This document shows positions 35,909 to 49,400 of a stretch of DNA of 64,000 nucleotides, one piece after another (the first letter of the stretch is position 1; every line of letters starts with the position of its first letter). Position numbers and translations under genes: made by a program. Origin of the DNA: Lingula anatina (taxonomy: Eukaryota; Brachiopoda; Lingulata; Lingulida; Lingulidae); NCBI RefSeq assembly GCF_001039355.2, contig NW_019775413.1:1107619-1171618 (forward strand), in the 5' to 3' direction. The notes beneath the pieces were generated by a model. The model worked only from the letters and a program-made list of their open reading frames with translations, made no database searches and was not told the DNA's origin.

Positions 35909-38900
35909 ACCCTCCCTCTCTCCCTCCCTCTCTCAAGAATTCATTAGTTTTATACTTTTGGATCAGTACTGAAATTATCTGTTTTATGTGCTGGTATCAA
36001 TGGCTGTGTTTACTATGTTCCCCAAACTTGTTTTCCACCCTTTCTTTACTCGCGTTCCTTAGTCGCTTGTCAGCCTGTTGCTTTTGAAAATTCATACCAT
36101 TGCTACCGCATGCACGTATATAATCTGAGACGATGCCTTATCATACTTCTGTTAGCAAAATTTAATAGTGTAATACCCCTACAAATTAAGTTTTATCCCA
36201 TATAATTCAGACAGTCATTTTCGATTAGGTTTAACTCAGGCCACCAGTTTATCTGACCAGTGGTAAAGAAACATGTTCTGTAGGTCATTGGTTTGACTGA
36301 GGTTTAGGTTGAATAGCAGGGTGAGAAATCAAGGTCTCGGGACCGACGCGCAGTTAATCCAAAATGAGAAACGGAACTTATTTGGAAATTCATTGCTGGG
36401 AGTGTCTAAGTTGCAAAATTTGGTTGCACAATGATGGGAGTTTTTAAATTACGTATTTGGATTGTAGTTATGAGTTTTGGTTTTCAAGACGTCCATGTTT
36501 CCCTCCATTTGATTTAAAACATGAGTGGTGTTTCTCAGCTGAGTCAGGGTGAATGTATAGGGATGGCCGGGCGGACTGTCAGGATAAAAAACGACCGCTT
36601 GGAGAATCTTGTCTTTGTGTCATTCGTCTTGGTTTTACTTCCTTGGGTGTATTTTGTGTAATTAATTCTTTAGTAGATGTAAAATGTCCAATTGGACAAG
36701 ACGCTGTTGTTTGAAGTTTTAAAAAATTTGTTTTTTGTTTGATAGAATGAAGTCGTCTACAAATAAAGACGTATATAAAATTTAACGTACCCTTATTTGC
36801 GACACTTTTAACTGTTTTATTTCAACTACATCACAATGAGATGTTCTTGATAACTGGTCTCTTATGAGGGCATCTTCTTCATACAAATAATACCAACATA
36901 TTTATAGTTTGTTGGCGAATATTCTACCAAAATATTAGCATTGCGCATATTACAGTATTTGTTCGTCCCATGCAATGTCCCCATTTTACATCATATCTGT
37001 AAGTTACCTTGCTGCTTTAACGTATGAATGACACGTGCCGCCAGATGACTCAGTTGATTAATGATTAACAGATGCGAAAAAGACACGAAAAGTAAATTTC
37101 AAGACACTTTCTGTATTGGGAAACGCGTGTCGTGGCATAGCAACATTGTGTTTCTCGAGGACATTTTCTAAGGCTGCCATCTATTGGTCGGATATTTCCT
37201 AAATCAGGTTGTTATATGTCTCACCTTTTTATCGCATCAGTGGTTTAATGAATTCCTCAGATAAAAGGTGCGTGCTGTCACTCCATCAAGATGGTACGGG
37301 CTCCTATTTTTCTTTATCACCACCTCAGAAGGTGAAACACAAGCTTCTTAATCACGGTGCAATTGCTTTTTTTAAATAAACGAATGAAGAAGCGATCCGA
37401 GCGAATAGGTGAATGAACAGATTGATGGCAAAAATAAATAAATAAATAAATAAATATATACAGATAAATTCATAAATAAATTAATTAATCATCTATCCAA
37501 CGTCCGTTTTAGATTTTCTTTTGAATTATTTTGTTTGTTACATGATACTTTCAGTTGACGGAGGCTGGAGCGAATGGACGGACTGGATGTGCTGTTCTAA
37601 AACATGCGGCGGCGGTGAAACAGTTCGTCAACGATTCTGCAACAGCCCCGCTCCTCTTAATGGAGGCAAAGATTGTGAGGGACCATGCTTTGAAATAAAA
37701 CCGTGCAACACACACGAATGTCCAGGTAAGTGATTCAATAATTATTAACCTGGGTTAGAAATAGTTGAACCCAGTTAACCTGGCGGTTTAAGGATTATAG
37801 ACGCAGTTTAGAGACTAGTGGTCCATTAAAGAAATCGGTATCAAGATTATAAAGACCCTTATTAAGAGCTGTTGGCAGGGATGAGAAAATACTGACCTCT
37901 AGATGGAAGCATTTAGAATAGATTCTTAAACAGAGTGGTCAGGTGAGTATGAAAGTTATTTGTAATTGAGAATGCTGCAGAATTTGACAGGTAGGATGCA
38001 TGTATTATGTGTATCATATAATATATGTGCATGAGCATGTCTCATATATTCTCTGTCTATACCATTGTTACAAAGTGCATGTTGCAGCCACAGCCTGTAT
38101 GTCCATCAATGTTTCTGTTTTATCTGTCAAAATATACTGCATGTAGCAGAATAATTTTATTTGTGTTGTCGCATTTTTTATGTTTATTGAATGTATCTCT
38201 CTAGTCTCTCTACCTATTGTGTCGTGAATATTGTTCAATATTATAATGTTTTTATGTTATTTGTTGGTAAATTGTCTTCTGCATGGGTTCACAGTTGATG
38301 TCTTTGTTTATGTCTTGTATTCGTTTTGTCCGCATCAGTTGACTGTACGTGTGAAGAGTGGGCTGACAACTGGGGCGACTGCAGCGCCAGGTGCGGCAAC
38401 GGCGTCCGCAACAGAACCAGACACTGCACAGAGGGGATGCACGGCGGACGAATGTGCACGGACAGCGACAGATACCAGCAAGAGGCCTGTCAACTGCCAA
38501 TGTGTAAGCTACAGTTTTGATATCCACAAGCTGCAGTGCTGCCACTTTATTTTAAGGGTTTTCACACAACCCAACGTGGATCAGTAGCCCATTGCTCTAC
38601 CGTGCTGCAGCTTACTGAATGCACTGCAGTTCCAAATGATGGCGGCTGTTGATAGTGTGATGCGAAGTGGTGTTGATTGCTTGTGTGTCTGTGTGTGGTG
38701 CACGAGATGTCTGTTAATGTCTTATTTTGCTACTGATGTTGTCTTTGTCGCTAACATTCACTATATTTAGGCACGCTAGCAAACGTATTGGCATATATGC
38801 CTCATTAATATGTTGCATGCGTATGGCATGTTTGCTGATACATACTAGGTCTGCATGGCTGACTGAGAGACAAGAAAAGACGGGATCTTGAGGAAAATTT

Positions 38901-40347
38901 AATGTGAAAAAAGGTAAGCATCTATTTCTTTTTGCATGCACACAAAGGTAGGGAAATAGATCTTGCAATATTTATGCTCTTTTTTTACACACAAACTTCT
39001 ACGGGGTCCATAAATCTAAATTAGTTGTTGTCTAGGCCCTAATACTAATATTTTTGTAAAGGGAATCCATCGGGTTTCTAATAATTAGGTAACTTTAGTT
39101 GGTAGAAATAACAAGATAGCTGTCTGTGGAAAGAAGATACCATTTGGAACAAAGAGTTTTTTTAACTTCGGATTTAGTAATTCAACCCATGATGCCTAAC
39201 CCCTTCGCAAGAAAAGTGGAATTTTTTAATTTTTTGGAATTTTAATTTGGTGGACAAAACTATTAAAAAGATGTTCCAAATGGGGTTTTCTTGTGACGTA
39301 GATATACTACAGGATAAAGTAGATTGGTAGATGTCTCTTCCGTCATTCTTTACTAGCACCCTGCGTCTGTGACACATGGTCAGCTTGGGGCCAGTGTTCG
39401 GCCTCCTGCGGCAGTGGCGGTCTTCAGACCAGGATACGAAGTTGCACTGGGAACGGTTGCCTAGCGACTGATTACGAAATGAGCCAACCGTGTTACGTTC
39501 AGGAATGTCCCAGTAGGTGTGAGGGCCCGTTCACACGAGACTCAGATAGACCGAATCTTATAACGGCCTAGACGTTATCAGATTGGGTCTATCTGATATA
39601 CTGTGAAATGATTTGTGGTGTAGTTTTAATGTTTTTCTTCGCAAAAAGGTTTTAAATATATGTTTCTTATCTAATTAACTGTTAATTCAGGGTTGAATAG
39701 TAATATAGTGTACTGGACCTTTTTGTGTACTGACAAAAGTTTTCGTTTAACATCCATCTGTCTGTCGTCGTCATGAAAATTGAATTAACCCATTGTAAAC
39801 TAGTATTTTTCTATGGACATTCACATGTGAATTTTTTAAAGTTCGAAACAAATTTTCTCACTAAGAATAACCATTTATTGTTTTTGTTCAGTACCGTGTA
39901 CGTGTGAGGAGACCTGGGGTGTTTGGTCTCAGTGTTCTGTGTCCTGCGGTGGCGGGTCAAGGACGCGGTCAAGGTCATGCACGGACGGCCTGTATGGTGG
40001 CCGGCAGTGTGTGAGGAGTGATTACGAACAGACTGAGATATGTAATTCATATGGCTGTCCAAGTAAGTTCTGTACTATACGGATTCTATGTTAGCAAATT
40101 GTGCATATATCGATTGAGTGCCTTTTTGACTTGCATGTAAATTGTGTGAAGTAATGTTTATTCTACTCTACCAGTACGTTGCATGGTGTGTATTCGTATA
40201 TTCAGTATACATATTGTTTGAGAAAAGTTATATCAGTGACTTGCATGTAAATTGTGTGAAGTAATGTTTATTCTACTCTACCAGTACGTTGCATGGTGTG
40301 TATTCGTATATTCAGTATACATATTGTTTGAGAAAAGTTATATCAGT

Positions 40348-40408
<61 letters not shown>

Positions 40409-43400
40409 CTTTTGAAAATACTTTCTTAATTGTATATGTGCGTTTCTTTATTTTCTAAGCATGGTATCTTTTTGTTCTTTTTTTGGTACTGGGGCACGCT
40501 ATTTCCATGTACTAGTATAGATTTTGTTTCCATAGCATAGGCTCGCTTATTTTGTTAAAATGAAATGAAAAATTCTTCAGAAATAGGCCAATTGTGTTCG
40601 ATTGAAATGTCCCTACATCAAACATTTACGTGCAAATGCACCATATATACAGTGTATATACATACTATACAGTTCCATGTCAGTGTGAAACATGGGCAGC
40701 ATGGGGCACTTGTAGCGCCACCTGTGGAGGAGGCCAGCAGGTGCGAAAACGCTCGTGCACTGACGGAATCAACGGTGGAAGGCCGTGCACGCCATCTGAT
40801 TATCAGGAAAACAGATTGTGCAATGTATACGGATGCCCAGGTATATGTATAGTTAAGTCATGGGCTCTGGTTTTTATTTTGCCACCACCCCACCTCCCAT
40901 AAAAATTCTGGTGCTAAGCTGAATTAATTTCCTTTTCCGAACGATTTGTGATTTTTGTTTGTTCTATTTTTTTCTTGTACCGCCAGTCTGGGGGTGAAAA
41001 GAATTCGGGATTGCCTTTTAAACCTATCTTGTTATATTTGCTTGAAAACTAAGTTTAAAAGACGATGGGAATACGCAAAAGCCCAACAGTTCACAAGCTG
41101 CAGTCCACCGCTCTGTACTGAATGGATGCTTTTTTTGCTTCTTATACATTATGTTTTTATATATGCATGAAAATTATTATCTCTTGTGTCACATTCTCTT
41201 ATTGTATTCAATATGCACCCACTTTTTCTTTGTTCAAAATTTTCATGTATTGGAAAAATTGCATTTGCATGTGTTATCTTTATTGATATTTTGACTTATT
41301 ATACATTTCTTTTTATCATTTTTTCATATCATTTCATTGCAACATTTTTACAGTTTTGACTTTTGAACAACAAGACCTGAGGCATTTTCCAAAATTAAAA
41401 AACTCATCTAAGTGCTGGTAGTTTTTATACTACAGACAACTTTTTAAATGTGTTTTTATATTATACACATGTACATGTACATACATGGTACATTGTATAG
41501 ATAGCATACGTGTTTCCGTACGTTCAAAGTGGAATTATACATGTATGTAGTAGTTGTTGAAGTAGTAGTAGTTAAACTTTATTTCTTGAGGATAAAAACA
41601 TGATAAATAAAAAAGTTACCTTCTCCATGGTACTCATGGGGTTAATTTAAAATACTGTGTTCAAACTTTCTGCGTGTGATATATTGTGCTGTGCCTCATT
41701 GTCCCGTACTTTTGGTACTAGTTGGCTGTAGTTGTCAAGAATGGGGTGAGTGGGAACAGTGTAGTGCATCTTGTGGTGGAGGAGAACAGACTCGAAGGCG
41801 TTCTTGCACCGACGGCATTTTCGGAGGACGAAAATGCACGATAGAAGACTACCAGGAGACGAGACAGTGCAATTCTCAAAGCTGTACGGGTAAGTAGGCC
41901 TAATGCATGAACGTGATACCCAGTGGCAGTTTATTGTTTTTTATAAAAAAAGGACTCCACGTTTTCTGTTATTGCCCTGTGCTTTGTTACTAGTGTGTGA
42001 TAATTGTACCATTTACCATTTTGTTCTGTAAGGTTTTCTTGTTCGTGCTTACTGTAAGTTCTTACAACCGTGTCAAGCTCTTTGTAAAACCTACGGGTTC
42101 ACTAATCGTCATGTTCAACTGTTTTAACAGTTAAAGCTACTAAACAGGAACATTGCCAAACAAACCTGTATCCGTTATGTTTTTTGTTCCCGTTATTTTT
42201 ATCTGAACTTTTGTGTGTGGATTTTATTCCTCTGTCTGTAAAGTACCGTGGTGAACGGCATTCCAACTGTTTACGTTTTACAGTCCCCTGTACTTGTGGT
42301 GTATGGAGTTCGTGGACTCAGTGTTCCATGTCTTGTGGCGTGGGCGGTACACGTACTAAAACGCGTGTCTGCACGGGAGATACCTGCATCCCTAGTGATT
42401 ATCAGATTACGCAGCCGTGCGGCAGGTTTCCATGTCCCGGTGGGTATTATATATTTACGTATTTATTTGCCCTTTTTCCCTTTTTATCGTTCGTTAAATG
42501 AGGCGTTTCTACAGTATTGTATTTGTGCGTGCTATTTCCATTTTTTGTCTACTTTTAAATGTCTGTATACTAGTGCTTTGTCGTTTTTACCCGTATATAC
42601 ATCACTGTGTTCGTGCACTTTAATTGTTAATTGCGACTTGTGCCATTATAAGAAAAGACCCCTCTTCGTTTTGGTTATATTCTTAGTGTCTTATTTAAGT
42701 CTAAGTTCTGTGAGATAGTTAAATCTCTGCCAACGTCTTATGTTACCAGCAGTCGTATTGGTAGGCCCTACAAGCTCACATTTGACTTAAACTACTGGTA
42801 CCATTAGCCGTGTTGGTGGAGGCTCAGCATTTAGACACCAGCTCCTTGTCATTTTCCTTGTGTCCTAACTTTCTTTGTGTTTGTCTTGTTGTTTTCACCC
42901 CACAGTCCCGTGTACATGTGGCATTTGGGCTGCCTGGTCTCAGTGTTCCGTGTCTTGTGGGGGAGGGCTACGGGTAAGATCACGCACGTGCACTGAAGGT
43001 CAGTATGGCGGCAGGCCATGCGTTTCCAGTGACTATCAACAGACAGATATTTGTAATACCAAAGTATGTCCAGGTAGGTAGATGGGTACCATGAATATTG
43101 GTACAGTTTACGTGTAATGCATCCTTTGTGCATACCCACACCCTGCTGATATGTATACCCCCTTTCCTTTACATATGCATTGTTTGTGCAAAATGTAAAA
43201 CATAAATTAATATTTATTTACCAACATGGCAGCTACCGTGTCTTTATCACCGCCTGTAGGTCTCTGGGTATAGGTTTTGTTAAAATTGAACGCGTTTAGT
43301 GTTCTCGTTACAGCGGTTTAAAGAAAAGATTGTAATTCATTATAAAATATTTCCCATAATTTTTATATAGGGGATCCCTGTATTGAGCATAGCATAACTG

Positions 43401-46400
43401 AAATGGCATATTACTGACTTTCGTGTTTAGCGAGCATCAAATTGCGTCATAATAAAATGTATGTGTGAAAGTTTAAATCGACATTTAAGAGTATCTTTTT
43501 CATTGAGTTAGTTTCCAAAAATACGATCTAGACTAAATAATATTTATCAATATTAACTTTTTGCCATATTAAATAACATAAATGTATCGATTCTCTAGAA
43601 CAAAAATAATGCCAGTGCTGTGATATACGTATACAGTTTGAGATACAACTGTACATATATTAATCCAACATTTTACGCACGTCCGAAAATCAAAAAAATG
43701 GTGAATTCAAATATTTTTAAAACCTTCACAGTTGACTGCAAATGTGGCGATTGGAACCCGTGGAACGCCTGCAGTGCTTCCTGCGGCCCAGGAGGCGTAC
43801 AGCTAAGAACTCGCTCATGCACAGACGGCCAGTACGGCGGCAGGCTTTGTCAGGCCTCGGATTATGAAGAGTCCAGAGCCTGTATTAACAACGTGCCTTG
43901 TCCAGGTAAGCGGTTGATTTTGACATGTGACAGGTGTTTTACTTTATTTATTCCCCTTATTTATATAATTAAGCTCTATAACAAACAGTTTTACAACCGT
44001 ATTTGTTGGTGGTAGATCCTTATCCAATTCCTAATAGAAATGTTTTCTACATGTAGCAGCTTTGGGTGAAATTATTTTACAGCCAGTGTACAAATATCAA
44101 AATACATGTATATTGGGGGTGATGACCTGGTACATACCCCTTCATCTTATCATGTCACGGGATTTTTTTATTTTTATTTTATTTTTATTTTAAAGTTTTT
44201 ATTTACGTCTAGATCGCTTATCTTTATATTATTTTTCTTATTTTCAAGTTGACTGTACATGTAACGATTGGGCACCGTGGTCGACCTGCAGCGCCTCCTG
44301 TGGGCCAGGCGGTGTAGAGACCAGAACTCGTACATGCCAAGGAGGAGCGTTCGGAGGAAGACAGTGCCAGCCAAGTGATTACAAGCAAACCAGAGAATGT
44401 GTCAACAACGTCCCTTGTGCTAGTACGTGTGATATTATCATTTTAATGATCTGGACCTCAAAATGTAGCAGTATGAAATCGATATGACGCTAACATTTTT
44501 ATTTAGAAGTTACAGTTAAGTAAGTCTTAAGATCTAGGTTAGAACGAAGTCACACAGTTGCACTCTGTTTATAGAAACCCTTAAAAATTCAGCTTTATTC
44601 CTTGTCCAATTACAACAATTTACCGCATTCAAATCTTTATAAATGTTTAAATGGAAATATGAAAACTGAATTTTAACTGAAATGACTAATGGAAAAAATT
44701 TTTTATTTATTTAATTTATCTTTTCTAGTTGACTGTACCTGTAACGACTGGACTCCATGGTCTAAGTGCAGCGCTTCTTGCGGACCAGGCGGCGTAGAAA
44801 CCAGAACACGCTCTTGTCAAGATGGACTTTATGGGGGAAGACTTTGCCTACCAACTGACTACAAAGAACAGAGAGCCTGCGTCAATAACGTCCCATGCGC
44901 TGGTGAGTTAAAAGATCATATCCTAAATGATATATTATATCACTGAATACCCTTTTTTTCAAATTCAGAAATGTTAATAGTCATACGAAGGTGGAGTATG
45001 TACACTGCTTTACAACTAGGGCGAGAAGGGACGAGTATTGCACCAGAAGGCCTATATGGCCATACATAATGTTGTCATTAAACAAGAGCGTACAGTGACA
45101 ATTTCTTTGGCCATATTTTCAGTTGACTGTAAGTGCGGTGATTGGACTCCATGGTCCAAATGCAGCGCTTCTTGCGGACCAGGCGGCGTAGAAACCAGAA
45201 CGCGTTCTTGTCAAGACGGATTGTACGGAGGAAAACTTTGCCTACCAACCGACTATAAACAAGAGAGAGCCTGCGTCAATAACGTCCCATGTGCTGGTGA
45301 GTAGAAGCGGCCAGAGATGCAATCGAGTATTGTACCAGTAGGTTTATAGGGCAATATTGAATGTTGTCATTTGATAAGGAGCGAACACTGAAAGTTTTTT
45401 GTAATATTTTCAGTTGACTGTAAGTGTGGTGATTGGGCTCCGTGGTCTAAGTGCAGCGTTTCTTGTGGGCCCGGTGGCGTAGTAACCAGAACGCGCTCTT
45501 GTCAAGATGGACTCTATGGGGGTAGACTTTGCCTACCAACTGACTATAAAGAAGAAAGAGCCTGCATCCTTAGCGTCCCATGCGCTGGTGAGTAAAAAGA
45601 GCGTATCTGAAACAGTGTATTATATCGTGTAGTGCCCATGATCTTCGATTCAGATATGCAAGTGGTCATACGCAGGTAAGGTCTATAATAACCTGCAGCA
45701 TTTTACAACAAGTACCGAAGGAAGGAAGGGAATATTGTACCAGTAGGCTTTTATGACCACATGGAATGTTGCCATATAACAGGAACGAAAACTGACTGTT
45801 TCTTTTGTCATAATTTCAGTTGACTGTAAGTGTGGTGATTGGACTCCATGGTCGACTTGTAGCGCCTCTTGTGGTCCAGGCGGCGTAGAAACTAGAACAC
45901 GCTCTTGTCAAGACGGATTGTATGGAGGAAAACTTTGCCTACCAACCGACTATAAACAAGAGAGAACTTGTGTCAATAACGTCCCATGCGCTGGTGAGTA
46001 GAAACCGCCAGTGCTGCTGGGTTTTAATTGTCTTTAGGCCTTTGGAGATACACGTAGGCCTACTAGTTTACATGTATGCCAGATTGAAAAAAAAAACTTG
46101 GTCTATTGAATGGGGAACGCAATTGTATTAAAATAAAAACTAGAAGAAGGTAACTTTGGGTTTTGAAAACTGTAGATCAAAGTCAGGAGGGTCGACCCAA
46201 AACTGTGTACAACAGTGACTTTATTACTGTAAACTTTAAAACATTATTTCACTCTTTTTCAGTTGACTGTACATGTAACGATTGGGCGCCGTGGTCGACC
46301 TGCAGCGCCTCCTGTGGGCCAGGCGGTGTAGAAACAAGAACGCGTTCGTGTCAGGATGGTCTGTACGGTGGAAAACTTTGTCTGCCTAGCGATTACAAGG

Positions 46401-49400
46401 AAACCAGGGTTTGCCTGAACACCGTGCCCTGTGCTAGTAAGTTTTGTGATGATAAAACGTTTATAGCATAAGACCATTTTTGAGAGATCATTTAAACACC
46501 TTGCGAAATCACGGAATCCGCAAATGTAGCTTGGGGCGCAAATGTTGTTAAGAAATAATGTAATATATCATAAGCATGGGCAAACTTTCAAGTCGATTCT
46601 TTCATCGGTCGAAATCTCCATTTATTTGGATCGTCGTTTTATATGATTGATAAAGGCGTCGAAAGATCTCGACAGTTTTTAATGAAAACATTACAAAAAA
46701 TACAATCATGGGAAATAACATAGATGTTGAGTGGACGTAAAAACCAATGGTTTCTTGATCATTATTCTCTAGTTGACTGTACCTGTAACGACTGGACACC
46801 ATGGTCCAAATGCAGCGCTTCTTGCGGTCCAGGCGGCGTTGAAACCAGAACACGTTCTTGTCAAGATGGGTTGTATGGAGGAAAACTTTGTCTACCAACC
46901 GACTATAAACAAGAAAGGGCCTGCGTCAATAACGTCCCATGCGCTGGTGAGTCTATAGTTTTACACGATACAGCTTATTGAAGAGTGAAAGACTAATCGA
47001 AGATTAATGAAATATAACGAGAATTTCAAACACCCAACAAGTTATTATATATAAAGCGCGTATTTATTATCATTATTGTTATTTTTGAGTGAGGCAAGTG
47101 GATACACGTTTAATGATTTTAAACTGGCAAGGTTCCAAGGATTATAGAACCCTCAATTAGATGATTAATTACGTATTTTTATCATGTTACTTACAAACAC
47201 AACAACAAAAAGAAAATCATGAAATAGTAAACGAGAACTCGTGCACGAGAACTCTATAAAGTAACCCATTTTTATAACCTCACCATTATCCTTCTCTAGT
47301 GCCATGTACATGTGAAGCATGGAGCCAGTGGTCCACATGTAGCGTGTCGTGCGGTGGTGGAATACAGGCTAGATCAAGAAGCTGTCAGGACGGAACGAAC
47401 GGCGGACGCCTTTGTGGCGCATCGGACTATTCTGAATCCAGAGCATGCAATTCGGGTTGCTGTCCTCGTATGTTTTATTTTCATTTGTGTTGCTGAGATG
47501 TGAAATGTTCTTGTCGTGTGATTTAGGGCCTTTATGGCAAGATATTGCAGAAAGATAATTAAGATAATGTGTCAGTTTTAATCTCCGGCACACTTTATAA
47601 AACACCACAGTCATTTAAAGTACAGATTTAAACATATTCCGATGTGGAAGTAAGTGGCATACACAAAATACGTATGTGAAGCATCTTGAATTTTTTATTC
47701 AGAGGACTGCACGTGTGGCGCCTGGGAGGCCTGGACGCCATGTTCCGCCACATGTGGAGGCGGCAGTAGATCCAGAAGCAGACTCTGCTATGAGGCTAAG
47801 TGTGGTGGACGCCAGTGTTCTGATGCAGACTTCATGCAAGTTGACAACTCGTGCAACGCCGTGGATTGTGGAGATTATAACAAAAGTATGGTCAATAATG
47901 TTCATACTTATAGTGCTAACAACTGTTCGTTTTGGTCAAAACACGGATTATCCTTGGGGAAACGAAAAAAACATAATCTTCAAGGCTTGTTTTAATCAGA
48001 GTCAATGCAATAACCTTAAAACCTAATAATAATGGTTGTCATTTAACAGTAATCCTAACCATAATTGATTGTGCATTTGAAAATTTATTTAAAAAATCGT
48101 TTCAGAGTGCTGGTCTGACTGGAGCGCTTGGACGACATGCAGTGCCACGTGTAATGGCGGAATCAGATCCAGGACCCGTAATTGCATTTGTCCAACGCCA
48201 TCTGTGGGAGGCAGAGATCTCTGTGATGGACCAACTGAAGAACAGAGCACATGCAATTCTCAGTCTTGCGACGCTGGTTCGTAAAACATGTCCTTTGTAT
48301 GAAATAACATAATGTGATCGTGGTAGTAATGTGAAAGCATGTTTTAAAGGGTATGGCAATGGTGGGGTTTGGTTATTTCGATTATCTGTTAAGGCTGTTG
48401 GTTTCTATATCTATATCGAGATAACATATTTGAAATAAGTTGATGATGCATTTTATATGGTCTGGATATTTATTGGTAATTGCATGTGAGAACCAACTGT
48501 ACATTGGTTTTGGCTAGGTCTTTTACTAACCGTAACGATTTCTTTAGTCGTTACTGCATAAAACATTGTTTTTATCATGTATGGTTTGCCATGTTTTGGT
48601 GGAAATGATGAAAGCTTGATTTTGAATTTTTCAGATTGGACTGATTCGATTGGTAGCCCTATACGCTTACCAATCGTAACGTTAACAAGCGACAAAGATA
48701 ACTTAGCGTTCATTGATGACATCTTAGTGTATGCTGCAAATATGCTGTGAATGAGAAATATGTGAAAATATGTAACGAGTGGTGTGATTGTGCTGTGAGA
48801 CGCCATTGGAATGTTTAAAATTGTTAAAACAATCTAATGTCTTTATCATATTATGATATATTTATATCATTTTCGTTTGAAATGCTGGTCGATATTTTTC
48901 ACTTAAGTGGAAGATAATGATATGTGATTTCACTCTAATTTAAATAAATTGAAAAAAAAACAGGATCATATGCTTAAACGATATTTTGGTAATACTAGGC
49001 CAAGAAGATGCAAACGAGAACATAACAATTATTACAACAGGGTCAGAAGGTAAGAGATTTTAATTAACCCCAAACCTACTCCTTCCAAAAAGAGACCCCC
49101 CCCCCCCCCCGCGCGAACGGGACGTTTCGGGGGGGGGGGGGGGATCTACTTTGTCTGGAACCCTATCTGAAGAATTTGTAGTTTAATCAAAATTACCAAT
49201 ATACACCGTCATTGAAAGCATCCCGAACGCTTTTTAAAACCAGCCATTCAAACCAACTAGCTTCTGTTCCTCTGTTTTTGTGAACCAACAACGTAGATTT
49301 AATATGTACAACCCGTATCACCCAGAATATGTGATTCCCAGTGCTTTTACAGTGTCCTTTTTTTTTGCCAACCTGCCTACCTACAAATTACTACCAGGGC

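Noticed and set aside
48271-48286. GTAAAA donor (48,281) for TSR20
   Set aside because: Better base match than GTTCGT, but it shifts the phase to 2 and gives immediate stops in both candidate downstream exons.
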